A stretch of 64,000 nt of DNA. Source: SURF-28 sp034521465 (GTDB taxonomy: Bacteria; Bacteroidota; Ignavibacteria; Ignavibacteriales; Melioribacteraceae). A program made the translations under genes and the position numbers. Each line of letters opens with the position of its first letter. The stretch's first letter is position 1. The stretch covers positions 827,218 to 891,217 of the forward strand of contig JAXHMN010000016.1 of the NCBI GenBank assembly GCA_034521465.1. Direction: 5' to 3'. Shown here piece by piece: positions 11,001-18,889 of this stretch. Under the pieces are notes generated by a model. That model made no database searches. It was not told the DNA's origin and saw only the letters and a list, made by a program, of their open reading frames with translations.

Positions 11001-11635
11001 TCTTTAAAGTTCATCTTACCGGCTTTTTTGATGTTTGGAACTATTAAAGAACGGGTACCGTCTTTCCGCTCCACATCAACAGCTAAGCCCAAATTGATGT
11101 AAGGTTTTTTAACTAAGTTAGGTTCCTCTTCCAACACAGCAAACGAGTTGTTCATATTGGGCATTTTCTTTACCGCTTGAACAAGCGTGTATGCAACTAA
11201 GTGTGTAAAGGAAAGTTTTCTACTGTAAAGGCGTTTTAGTTGTTGGTTTATAATTCGGCGGTTCTCTTCTAATAGTTTAACCGAAACAGTTCTTAATGAT
11301 GTTGCAGTAGGAATGGATAAACTGTTGTTCATGTTTTCAATAATTTTTGCACCAATTCCGGAAATTACCTGTGGCTCATCTTCATCAGAAATCTCAAATG
11401 ATTGAGAAATATCACTCTTAGTTTCTTTCTTTGATTTTACTTTTTTTGATTTGGTCTTCTCTTTGGATGGTGCATGACCGTTTGATGTCAACTCATCAAA
11501 GTAACTCTGCCAATATTCTGAAACTGATTCAGGATCGTCAAAATATTTTTCTAAAAGATCGGCAACAAAACCGTAGTTATAGCCAAAATGATTGAACAAT
11601 TCTTTGTGATATTTGCTTACTTCGTTATCATCCAT
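8006..11635 (-). CDS. kgd: Multifunctional 2-oxoglutarate decarboxylase/dehydrogenase E1-E2
   Basis: A 1209-residue protein. The order is an E1 N-terminal helix (about 1-50), a lysine-rich linker, an E2 acyltransferase catalytic domain ending with STYDHRIIQG (His near residue 298), then the thiamine-diphosphate E1 dehydrogenase. The E1 part shows HRGRLNVL (about 532), GDAAFAGQG (about 630), GHNEGDDP (about 735) and RLSGQDSARGTF. This fused layout is that of mycobacterial KGD, which decarboxylates 2-oxoglutarate and supplies the E1 and E2 steps of the TCA-cycle complex. There is no lipoyl domain in the chain, so a lipoylated partner must come from elsewhere. The gene is alone, convergent with katG and divergent from the nuo operon. 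Confidence 0.95.
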   Translation of the reverse strand: MDDNEVSKYHKELFNHFGYNYGFVADLLEKYFDDPESVSEYWQSYFDELTSNGHAPSKEKTKSKKVKSKKETKSDISQSFEISDEDEPQVISGIGAKIIENMNNSLSIPTATSLRTVSVKLLEENRRIINQQLKRLYSRKLSFTHLVAYTLVQAVKKMPNMNNSFAVLEEEPNLVKKPYINLGLAVDVERKDGTRSLIVPNIKKAGKMNFKEFCDAYDDLIAKAKTGKIEPKDFQNTTITLTNPGGIGTVSSTPRLLSGQGCIIAVGAIDYPPEFKAMHQTALAGLGIGKVMNITSTYDHRIIQGAESGEFLKFFDELLLGQDNYYEKLFEDLEIPQQPVNWGVDTTPSGNGTVQSNDDIQKQAIILQLINMYRVRGHLIANLNPLSNIAAHHQELDPSTYGFTIWDYDRKFITGNLAGMATGTLREILEALHQTYCEMIGIEYMHIQNPEEKSWLQSKMEPVRNIPEYKTDTKKRILDRLIVAEGFEHFLHTRFVGHKRFSLEGSETLIPVIDRLLYKAVNDGVEEVFFGMAHRGRLNVLSNVIGKSYDKLFSEFEEDINPDVPQGTGDVKYHLGANGVYETEDGKKIKVAIASNPSHLEWVNPVVEGVVRAKQTRQKDKDRKKIIPVLIHGDAAFAGQGVVAETLNLSQLQGYRTGGTIHIIINNQIGFTTAPEDARSSPYATDVAKMVQAPIFHVNGDDPEASVWITELAFEYRQRFKKDVVIDLFGYRRHGHNEGDDPVYTQPLMYKKIKEHPSVKQIYSKRLINEKIVEKEEVEKEDKNIYDTLDKGLKNSKKTKVSFRPDRPWAISKEEYERECESDHSKVSNEKLREVVKGLTRFPDNFSLNPKLKKQIEKRKEFFTGNSRIDWAFGEALAFGSLLLEGIPVRLSGQDSARGTFSQRHLILTDMNDGREIIPHNLIRDEQAMLEPLDSLLSEAAVVGFEFGYSAADPKSLVMWEAQFGDFANAAQVIIDNFMVNSYTKWNLPNSLVLLLPHGQEGQGPEHSSARLERFLILCAENNMYVTNPTTPAQYFHSLRRQLIDGIEKPLVVMTPKSLLRLPAARSEISEFTDGEFLPIIDDSRVNDKSDIDNLVFTSGKVYYDLIKYQEAEKIENTAIVRLEQYYPLELDQIKKIVKSYPKVKKIRWVQEEPRNMGAWNYLFPKFIDVMGSHKKIEYVGKPESPSPAPGSMKMHKKSQDEVIKKAFK

Positions 11636-11987
11636 TATTAGTTCTCTTAAATTTTTCTTTAGTTTTATAACAATTAAAAAGGATATTAAGTTCTATACAA
11701 AATTATCAACAGTTTAACCTAAATGAAAGTAAAATCGTTGACATAAGAAGTATAATTAGAATTCTACTGTTTTTATTCGGGCATTAAGTTGACTTAGAAC
11801 TAAGATGAATACTCTTTTTATCTAATGTGTCTAAATAATAAAATGTATTTTCACCGAGCGTTAACAAGAAAAATGCATAAAAGTTTTTAATGTTATCTTC
11901 AAATGAGTGGGAGCTTTTATAATTTCTGTGTACTTAACCGGCTTTTATAAATGTCTATTTTATGTAAGTTAGCTTGTTAAACCCAAA

Positions 11988-12016
11988 TTGACATTGCCCC
12001 CAATTTGTAATAATTT
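11988..12016 (+). promoter_or_regulatory. Candidate sigma-70 promoter of the nuo operon
   Basis: TTGACA at 11988-11993 and TAATTT at 12011-12016 are separated by 17 bases, placing a start of transcription about 20 bases before nuoA. It lies at the right end of the 409-base divergent region 11636-12044. In the rest of that region I see no gene or strong repeat. The -10 box is a poor match. Confidence 0.45.
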
Positions 12017-12044
12017 TGATAAATTCAAAACGAAATTATGACCT

Positions 12045-12413
12045 ATGATTGAACAGTATATTCCTATCATTTTAGTACTCATTATTGCCGCACTTATTGC
12101 CGCTGCACTACTTTCGACTTCAAAATTATTCGGTCCGCAACGGCCGAATAAGGTGAAACTTATGCCTTACGAAAGTGGTAAGAATCCAGTCGGCACTACA
12201 AAAGAAAGAATTTCCATTAAGTATTACCTCGTAGCAATGATGTTTATTATTTTTGATATTGAAGTGATTTACCTTTATCCATGGGGAGTTGAGTTCAAAA
12301 ATTTATTTAACGAATACGGAATCTTTGCATTTTGGCCGATGTTAGTCTTTTTGATAGTGCTTGAATTGGGATTTCTTTATATCTGGAAGAAAGGAGCATT
12401 GAAATGGGATTAG
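12045..12413 (+). CDS. nuoA: NADH-quinone oxidoreductase subunit A
   Basis: A 122-residue membrane subunit of complex I with three predicted transmembrane segments (about 5-27, 62-84, 92-114). The family loop MPYESGKNPVG sits between the first two segments, followed by the FDIEVIYLYPW motif typical of NuoA/ND3. It opens a nuoABCDEF run and overlaps nuoB by ten bases. The quinone-linked, membrane-embedded role is known for the family. Confidence 0.95.
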   Translation: MIEQYIPIILVLIIAALIAAALLSTSKLFGPQRPNKVKLMPYESGKNPVGTTKERISIKYYLVAMMFIIFDIEVIYLYPWGVEFKNLFNEYGIFAFWPMLVFLIVLELGFLYIWKKGALKWD

Positions 12414-12922
12414 AAGCTAGACTTGCTTCTGATGGATATCTAACGACTAAACTAGATGCAGTGATTGCTTGGGCAAGAAAGAACTCACTGTGGCCTATGC
12501 CGATGGGTATTTCCTGCTGTGCAATAGAAATGATGTCTGCAGTTGATCCAAAATATGATATGTCGCGTTTCGGTTCAGAAGTAATGAGATTCACACCTCG
12601 CCAATGTGATCTCATGATTGTTGCCGGAACAGTTACTTATAAAATGGCGCACGTTGTAAGAAGAATTTATGATCAAATGCCCGGTCCAAAATGGGTAATA
12701 GCGATGGGCGCATGTACTTCCTCCGGCGGTATGTATCGTTCCTATCCTGTGGTTCAAGGGATTGATCAATTTCTGCCTGTAGATGTTTATACAGCCGGTT
12801 GTCCTCCGAGACCTGAAAATCTATTAAATGCTGTAATGGAAGTTCAAAAGAAAATCGAAGGCACACATGCCAGAGATTATATAGATAAAGAATTGCTAGA
12901 ACAATCCGTAAGTAATAACTAA
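12404..12922 (+). CDS. nuoB: NADH-quinone oxidoreductase subunit B
   Basis: The 172-residue peripheral-arm subunit that carries iron-sulfur cluster N2, the last electron carrier before quinone. The ligand cysteines are visible as the CC pair in GISCCAIEM (about 37-38), the cysteine of GACTSSGG (about 103) and the one in GCPPRPE (about 133). Start ATG 12404 overlaps the end of nuoA. The C-terminal extension after the KKIEGTH segment is short and variable, as usual. Confidence 0.96.
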   Translation: MGLEARLASDGYLTTKLDAVIAWARKNSLWPMPMGISCCAIEMMSAVDPKYDMSRFGSEVMRFTPRQCDLMIVAGTVTYKMAHVVRRIYDQMPGPKWVIAMGACTSSGGMYRSYPVVQGIDQFLPVDVYTAGCPPRPENLLNAVMEVQKKIEGTHARDYIDKELLEQSVSNN

Positions 12923-12927
12923 CTTCT

Positions 12928-13428
12928 ATGGAATTAAAAGAACTAATTGCGAACAAGTTTAAAGAAAACTTTGCGGAGGAAGTTGTAGAGATAACCGATT
13001 TCCGTGGAGATATTTCGGTAGAAATTAAACCGGAAAAAATTGTTGAGATTTGTAAATTTTTAAAGGAAGATTCCGAGCTGGATTTTCAACAATGTGTTGA
13101 TGTTACTGCAATTGATTGGGCTAAAAGAAAACGAAGATTTACAACCGTCTATCATTTGTTATCATATAACAAAAATCATCGGCTCAGATTAAAGTCAACA
13201 ATTGAAGATGCTAAAAATCCGGAAATAGATTCGGTTGTATCAATTTGGTCCGGTGCAAATTGGTATGAAAGAGAAACTTGGGATATGTATGGAATAGTCT
13301 TTAGAAATCATCCTGATCTTAGAAGAATTTATATGCCGGAAGCATTTGAATATTATCCTTTAAGAAAAGATTTTCCGGTAATGGGGATTCCCGGTTCGCT
13401 TCCTTTACCGGAGAAAGAAGAAGACTGA
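12928..13428 (+). CDS. nuoC: NADH-quinone oxidoreductase subunit C
   Basis: A 166-residue subunit with the family signature WYERETWDMYGIVFRNHPDL, then RRIYMPEAFEYYPLRKDFP. It stabilises the quinone-reducing part of the peripheral arm. The gene starts five bases after nuoB, and its TGA shares the base at 13428 with the nuoD ATG (ATG start overlapping the stop), indicating coupled translation. It is a separate gene, not fused to nuoD as in enterobacteria. Confidence 0.95.
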   Translation: MELKELIANKFKENFAEEVVEITDFRGDISVEIKPEKIVEICKFLKEDSELDFQQCVDVTAIDWAKRKRRFTTVYHLLSYNKNHRLRLKSTIEDAKNPEIDSVVSIWSGANWYERETWDMYGIVFRNHPDLRRIYMPEAFEYYPLRKDFPVMGIPGSLPLPEKEED

Positions 13429-14681
13429 TGCAAAACTTCATCGATATTAACAACGACGAAAAACTACTCAATAAATTATTAGAATCCGATCCGGATATAA
13501 CCATCGAAGATGCCCTGGAAAACGAAATGGTTATAAACATGGGTCCTCAGCATCCTGCAACCCATGGTGTTCTTCGCTTGGTTTTGAAACTTGATGGTGA
13601 GACTGTCGTAAAATGTATCCCCGAACTTGGTTATCTGCATCGCGGTTATGAAAAGATGGCAGAGAACATGAATTTCTACGATTATATTCCGCACACAGAT
13701 CGTTTAGATTATACTGCAAATTTATGTAATAATGTTGCATATGTTTTAGCTGTTGAAAAGTTAGCAGGTATCGAAGTGCCCGAACGAGCAACATACATAC
13801 GAATGATAGTAAATGAACTTGGCAGAATTATGGGGCACCTTGTTGCGGTTGGTACATTTGCACTCGATGTTGGTGCTATTACTGCTTTCATGTGGACTTT
13901 CAGAGAGAGAGAGTTTATTCAAAATATATTTGATAGAATCACCGGCGCAAGATTTACAACTAGTTATACAAGATTTGGCGGCGTAGCTTCGGATATTGAC
14001 GATGAAGCAATCGCGATGATTAAAGAATTCTTCGATCGCTTTGTCGATACACATGATGAATTTGAAAGATTACTAAATACAAATAGAATCTTCGTCGACC
14101 GGCTTGATGGAGTCGGGTTGTTGCCAAAAGACAAAGCAATTGGACTCGGTATAACCGGACCTAATCTCAGAGGTTCCGGCGTTGATTATGATATCCGGAG
14201 AGCAGCACCTTACATGTTTTATGATAAGATGGATTTTAACGTTCCTGTTTACCCCGAAGGCGATAGTCTTTCACGTTATTTTGTCAGAGTAGATGAAATT
14301 AAAGAATCGGTGAAAATCGTTCGTCAGTGTTTGGATCAAATTAAACCCGGACCCGTTTTATCAAATGATCCTAAAAAAGTTCTTCCCCACAAAGATGAGA
14401 TTTATACAAAGATGGAAGAACTAATACATGATTTTATAATTGTAAACTTTGGAATCAATCCGCCGGTTGGTGATACTTACATGGCTGTTGAGAATCCGAA
14501 AGGTGAATTGGGTTTTTATATCGTGAGCAACGGAAGTGGTCATCCATGGAAGATGAAAATTCGTTCACCAAGTTTTTGCAATATTCAAGCGCTTCCTTTA
14601 ATGTGTGAAGGACAAATGATCTCTGATGTTGTTGCTATTATCGGAAGTATAGACCCGGTAATGGGTGAGGCGGATAAATAA
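13428..14681 (+). CDS. nuoD: NADH-quinone oxidoreductase subunit D
   Basis: The 417-residue 49-kDa subunit, related to the large subunit of NiFe hydrogenases. The N-terminal motif NMGPQHPATHGVLR (about 37-50) carries the quinone-site His residues, ELGYLHRGYEKMAE follows, and GELGFYIVSNG and DVVAIIGSIDPVMGE close the protein. Length is normal. The first 35 residues are poorly conserved, but the overlap with the nuoC stop supports ATG 13428. Confidence 0.96.
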   Translation: MQNFIDINNDEKLLNKLLESDPDITIEDALENEMVINMGPQHPATHGVLRLVLKLDGETVVKCIPELGYLHRGYEKMAENMNFYDYIPHTDRLDYTANLCNNVAYVLAVEKLAGIEVPERATYIRMIVNELGRIMGHLVAVGTFALDVGAITAFMWTFREREFIQNIFDRITGARFTTSYTRFGGVASDIDDEAIAMIKEFFDRFVDTHDEFERLLNTNRIFVDRLDGVGLLPKDKAIGLGITGPNLRGSGVDYDIRRAAPYMFYDKMDFNVPVYPEGDSLSRYFVRVDEIKESVKIVRQCLDQIKPGPVLSNDPKKVLPHKDEIYTKMEELIHDFIIVNFGINPPVGDTYMAVENPKGELGFYIVSNGSGHPWKMKIRSPSFCNIQALPLMCEGQMISDVVAIIGSIDPVMGEADK

Positions 14682-14798
14682 AATTTCTTAATCTTAATCC
14701 TAATCTTACTCTTACTCCTCGATTTAAAAGCGATTAAGATTATGATTAAGTATGATTAAGAGGAAGATAATGCTTAAGAGGAAGATCAAGAAAATGTG
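14682..14798. repeat. Low-complexity inverted CTTAAT/ATTAAG tract between nuoD and nuoE
   Basis: Five imperfect CTTAAT/CTTACT units at about 14686-14719 face four imperfect ATTAAG units at about 14731-14762, with AT-rich DNA between. On RNA this would fold into a long, imperfect hairpin inside the operon. AGGAAG units repeat at 14761 and 14779, the latter possibly being the nuoE ribosome-binding site. Confidence 0.45.
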
Positions 14799-15302
14799 AT
14801 GGAAAATATTACTGAATCAAATACAGCTATGAAATTTAAGTTTACCGAAGAAAATCTTAAAAGAATAGAAGAAGCAAGAAAGAAATATCCAACTGCTTTA
14901 GCAGCATTAATGGATACTTTGTGGATTGCTCAAGAACAGAATGGATATTTGAGTAATGAGGTTATGTCCGAAGTTGCAGACGTTCTTGGTATTGACAAAG
15001 TATTAGTGTTATCCGCCGCAACCTTTTACACTATGTACCACAAAAAACAGATGGGTAAATATCATATACAAGTTTGCACAAATGTATCTTGTATGCTTCA
15101 GGGCGGGTATGAAATTTGGAATCAGATAAAAGAGAAATACGGAATTGATAATTTAGGGGTGACGGAAGACGGAAATGTTTCTATTGAGGAAGTTGAATGT
15201 ATGGGCGCTTGTGGCTATGCGCCAATGATGGCAGTGAACGAAGATTATCATGAATACTTAACAAAAGAAAAAGTAGAAGAAATTTTGGAATCGCTTAAAT
15301 AA
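14799..15302 (+). CDS. nuoE: NADH-quinone oxidoreductase subunit E
   Basis: A subunit of about 167 residues with a thioredoxin-like fold that binds a [2Fe-2S] cluster (N1a) in the NADH-oxidising module. The four cysteine ligands are seen in CTNVSC (about 94-99) and CMGAC (about 135-139). I chose ATG 14799; an adjacent in-frame GTG lies at 14796. The stop TAA shares a base with the nuoF ATG, so the two are co-translated. Confidence 0.95.
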   Translation: MENITESNTAMKFKFTEENLKRIEEARKKYPTALAALMDTLWIAQEQNGYLSNEVMSEVADVLGIDKVLVLSAATFYTMYHKKQMGKYHIQVCTNVSCMLQGGYEIWNQIKEKYGIDNLGVTEDGNVSIEEVECMGACGYAPMMAVNEDYHEYLTKEKVEEILESLK

Positions 15303-16631
15303 TGGAAAATATAAGAATAGTCCTTCCTGAAATAGAAAACTTACATCAAATTGATACGTACATTGATAACGGTGGATTCAAAGCCGCAAAAAAAGCATTC
15401 GAACAATCTCCCGATGATATTATTGAGCAAGTTAAAAAATCCGGTCTGCGCGGTAGAGGTGGAGCAGCATTTTCAGCCGGATTAAAATGGAGCTTCATGC
15501 CGAAGACTACCGACAAACCAAAGTACCTTTGTGTTAATGGTGATGAATCGGAACCCGGTTCATTTAAGGATAGAGAAGTTTTTGAAAAAAATCCGCATCA
15601 ACTTATCGAGGGAACACTTATAGCATGTTATGCGATGGGAGCAAAGACCGCATACATCTATATTCGTGGTGAATATCATAAGTGGATTAACTTGATGCAG
15701 AAAGCCCTGGATGATGCTTATGCAAAAGGTTACGTGGGCGAAAAGATGAAAGAAACTTTCGGCACGGATTTCACATGTGAAATATATATTCATAAAGGTG
15801 CCGGCGCTTACATTTGTGGTGAAGAATCTGCTTTAATGAATTCGATTGAAGGGAAGAGAGGATATCCAAGAATTAAACCACCTTTCCCTGCACAGAATGG
15901 TTTATGGGGCAATCCAACAACAATTAATAATGTTGAGACAATTGCCAATGTTCCCAAAATTATTGAGAACGGATGGGAATGGTTTGCTGGCATCGGAGCG
16001 GAGAAACATCCCGGTACAATTCTTTATGGAATTAGCGGACATGTACAATAAACCGGGCGTTTACGAATTACCGACTGGAATTCTTTTAACGGAATTAATT
16101 TACGATGTAGCCGGTGGTGTTCCCGGTAATAAAAAAATTAAAATGGTAATTCCTGGTGGTTCTTCAATGCCGCCGTTAAGAGGAGATCAACTTGAGGGTG
16201 TTCGTATGGATGCCGAATCGCTCCAAGAAGTTGGTTCTGCAATCGGTACTGCAGGAGTGATGGTAATGGATGAAGATACTGACATTTTAAAAGTACTCGC
16301 GAGAATCACGAAATTTTATTACCACGAAAGCTGCGGACAATGTACACCCTGCCGTGAAGGGACAGGGTGGATGTTAAAATCTCTCAACAGAATGATTGAC
16401 GGACAAGCAACTTCAAAAGACTTGGATTTACTTATTGATGTCGCAAACAATATTGAAGGAAATACAATTTGTGCATTAGGTGACGCTGCTGCTTGGCCGG
16501 TTAAATTTACAATTGAACGTTTCCGAGAAGAACTTGAGCAGTATGTTAAACCGGAAGTTGAATTGCCGATTCACGATAAAGTCCATTCAATGCGTGGTAC
16601 TAAGGTGCCGCTTGAAAAGCGTCGTATTTAG
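15302..16631 (+). CDS. nuoF: NADH-quinone oxidoreductase subunit F, one frameshift
   Basis: The NADH-binding subunit with FMN and a [4Fe-4S] cluster. GLRGRGGAAFSAG (about 48-60) forms the nucleotide site, GAYICGEESAL follows, and the cluster ligands are in SCGQCTPCREG plus the later cysteine of ICALGD. The first frame ends at 16051 after SGHVQ. The downstream frame resumes with NKPGVYELPTG, so one extra base lies in ATGTACAATAA near 16045. The joined length is about 443 residues, normal for the family. Because all ligands are present, this is probably a sequencing error. No nuoG follows; the next gene is on the other strand. Confidence 0.94.
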
Positions 16632-16652
16632 GAAATTTTTAGACTTACCTGC

Positions 16653-16670
16653 TTTTGAGATGCCTCAAAA
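16653..16670. terminator. Weak hairpin between convergent nuoF and pncA
   Basis: TTTTGAG at 16653-16659 pairs with CTCAAAA at 16664-16670 around a four-base loop. It lies 22 bases after nuoF and 50 bases after the pncA stop. There is no long T-run, so termination is only suggested. Confidence 0.3.
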
Positions 16671-16719
16671 TGACCTTGATTAGTTTCTGTTTTGAATCCA
16701 TTCATTCTTCAAATCAGTT

Positions 16720-17335
16720 TTATATAATTTCTTCACTCTCAATAATTTCAACGCCTTTTTTCTCTAAGTCATCAAGAACTTCATCAAACTTATCAGGTTC
16801 AATTGGTCTTGTACAGTCTTTAATCAGAGTAACTTTGAAACCTTCTTTTAGTGCATCAAGTATTGAGAACTTCACACAAAAATCACCGGCAAGTCCGACA
16901 ATGAAGACATGGTCAATATCTCGAGCTTTTAAATAACCGGAAAGTCCGGTATCCTTCTTATGCCCGTTATCAAAAAATGCGCTGTAAGTATCAATCTCTT
17001 TTTCCATTCCTTTTCTGAAGATCGCTTCCATTTTATTTGTATCTAACTCTTCGGGAAATGCTGCACCTTCGGTTCCTTGTACGCAATGGTCGGGCCAAAG
17101 TATTTGTTCTAATCCGGCTAAGGTTGTTTTCTCAAGCGGTTCCTTATCCGGGTATTGTGATGCGAAACTCCCGTGATCTTCCGGGTGCCAGTCTTGTGTA
17201 CCAACAACAAGTTGAAATTCATCGCTGTACTGTAATTTGTTTACAGTCGGAATTATCTTATTACCATCTTTTACACCAAAGCGCTCCGTCCGGCAAAAAA
17301 TCATTCTGAATATCAACTACTAAAAGTGCTTTCAT
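16720..17335 (-). CDS. pncA: Nicotinamidase, one frameshift
   Basis: Hydrolyses nicotinamide to nicotinate in NAD salvage. The N-terminus MKALLVVDIQNDFLPDGAL (catalytic Asp in DIQ) starts at ATG 17335 with an AGGAGGA ribosome site at 17341-17347. One extra base in the AAA run at 17278-17280 then shifts the frame, after which GVKDGNKIIP continues normally. The metal-site residues are in TQDWHPEDHGSFAS and the catalytic Cys in GLAGDFCVKF. The joined length is about 205 residues, typical for PncA. The next gene upstream on the same strand, pncB, uses the product, so the pair forms a two-step salvage operon. Confidence 0.9.
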
Positions 17336-17364
17336 TCTTTTCCTCCTATCATACGTTTATCTTG

Positions 17365-18771
17365 TTATTCAAATTTTTTCTTCAATGAATTAAGTTCCTC
17401 TAGTAAATTCTTACTAATACCGACCGGATATGTTTCAACATTTTTAAGTTTTTTATATTTCTCGGGCAGCTTCTTCAGATTTTCTTTTATGATAATTTTT
17501 GAATCCTCCGGGCTGTAGGGTTTAATTATAATATTTCCGTTCTCTATTACTTTCTGCAAAGATTTACTTATCGATAAATCTTCAGTATTAAAAATCTTAT
17601 TCCCTTTGTGATGTTCGAAAACATTATCAATTTTATCTTCAGTCTCTAGGCCGATTGCATCACCGGCATACATACCGTTTGAATCTGTGAATCTGAAAAC
17701 CTGCTTCAAACCGGGCAGCGTAATTTTTTCCTCGCTTTCAGATAACTTTAGTGATGGTTCATCGTTCACAACGGATAACTTATAAACACCATCCAGAGCA
17801 GCATCGGGTTGACCGGTAACTAAATTTGTCCCAACACCAAAGATATCAATTGGTGCATCTTCTTTGATTATTTTTTCAATCATATATTCGTCTAATTGAT
17901 TCGATGCAACTATCTTTACATAATCTAAACCATTTTCATTAAGCATTTTTCGGGATTGTTTTGCGAGCGAGATCAAGTCACCGCTGTCTAATCTTATTCC
18001 CTTTAGTTTTTTGCCGGCAGCTTCTAATTCTTTTGCGACTTTTATCGCATTTGGTACTCCACTTTTTATGGTATCATAAGTATCAACAAGAAGAGTGCAG
18101 TTATCCGGTTGAGATTCCGCATACTTCCGGAAAGCCGTCAATTCATCCGAATAACTTTGTATGTATGAATGAGCCATTGTGCCGACCGGTTTGAGATCAA
18201 ATAGTTGTGCGGCAAGTACATTTGACGTAGAATCAAATCCGCCTATAATTGCAGCTTTTGATGCTTGTATTCCGCCCAGCCCGTGACTTCTTCTTAACCC
18301 AAAGTCACCGAGAATTTTGTCACCGGCTACCGATCTCATCCTTGCCGCTTTGGTTGCAATGAGTGAATTGAAATTCAGGGTATTTAGTAGAAGCGATTCG
18401 ACAAGTTGCGCTTCAATAAGTTTTCCTCTTACGCTCAATATTGGTTCTTCCGGGAAAACTATGTTACCTTCTCTAAATGAAAAAACATCACCCTTAAAAG
18501 AGAATTCTTTTAGATAGTCTAAAAAAGCTGATTTGAAGCCGATCTTTTTTAAGTAAATTATTTCACTATCTGTAAATTTTAGATTTCTGATATTCTCCAG
18601 TAATTCACTTAAGCCGGCAAAGACAACATATCCGCCGCCAAAAGGTATTTTACGAAAGAAATAATCAAATGCGGCAGTGTCATTTTCTCGACCGTCATCA
18701 AAGTATGCTTGGATCATTGTTAGTTGGTAGAGGTCGGTTAGTAGAGCGAGATTATCCTTAATTGGTTTCAT
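17365..18771 (-). CDS. pncB: Nicotinate phosphoribosyltransferase
   Basis: A 468-residue enzyme that converts nicotinate and PRPP to nicotinate mononucleotide. The N-terminal TDLYQLTMIQAYF motif, GLRRSHGLGG, the catalytic histidine region GTMAHSYIQSY (His near 208), GIRLDSGDL and FGVGTNLVTG are all present. Length and motifs fit the bacterial PncB type closest to human NAPRT. It precedes pncA by 29 bases on the minus strand and probably shares its transcript. Confidence 0.94.
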   Translation of the reverse strand: MKPIKDNLALLTDLYQLTMIQAYFDDGRENDTAAFDYFFRKIPFGGGYVVFAGLSELLENIRNLKFTDSEIIYLKKIGFKSAFLDYLKEFSFKGDVFSFREGNIVFPEEPILSVRGKLIEAQLVESLLLNTLNFNSLIATKAARMRSVAGDKILGDFGLRRSHGLGGIQASKAAIIGGFDSTSNVLAAQLFDLKPVGTMAHSYIQSYSDELTAFRKYAESQPDNCTLLVDTYDTIKSGVPNAIKVAKELEAAGKKLKGIRLDSGDLISLAKQSRKMLNENGLDYVKIVASNQLDEYMIEKIIKEDAPIDIFGVGTNLVTGQPDAALDGVYKLSVVNDEPSLKLSESEEKITLPGLKQVFRFTDSNGMYAGDAIGLETEDKIDNVFEHHKGNKIFNTEDLSISKSLQKVIENGNIIIKPYSPEDSKIIIKENLKKLPEKYKKLKNVETYPVGISKNLLEELNSLKKKFE

Positions 18772-18833
18772 AGTACCTTTTTTCTAATTAGGAAATTTTT
18801 TTAAAGATAAGAATTGTTAAAACAAGATTGTAA

Positions 18834-18861
18834 TAAAAAAAAAGGGAGCCGACAGACTCCC
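18834..18861 (-). terminator. Terminator after the M28 peptidase gene
   Basis: Read on the minus strand, GGGAG (18857-18861) and CTCCC (18844-18848) form a stem with an eight-base loop, followed by ten T (18834-18843). It lies 29 bases after the peptidase stop. Confidence 0.75.
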
Positions 18862-18889
18862 TTAATAACCAATAACTCTCAACTAGTAA

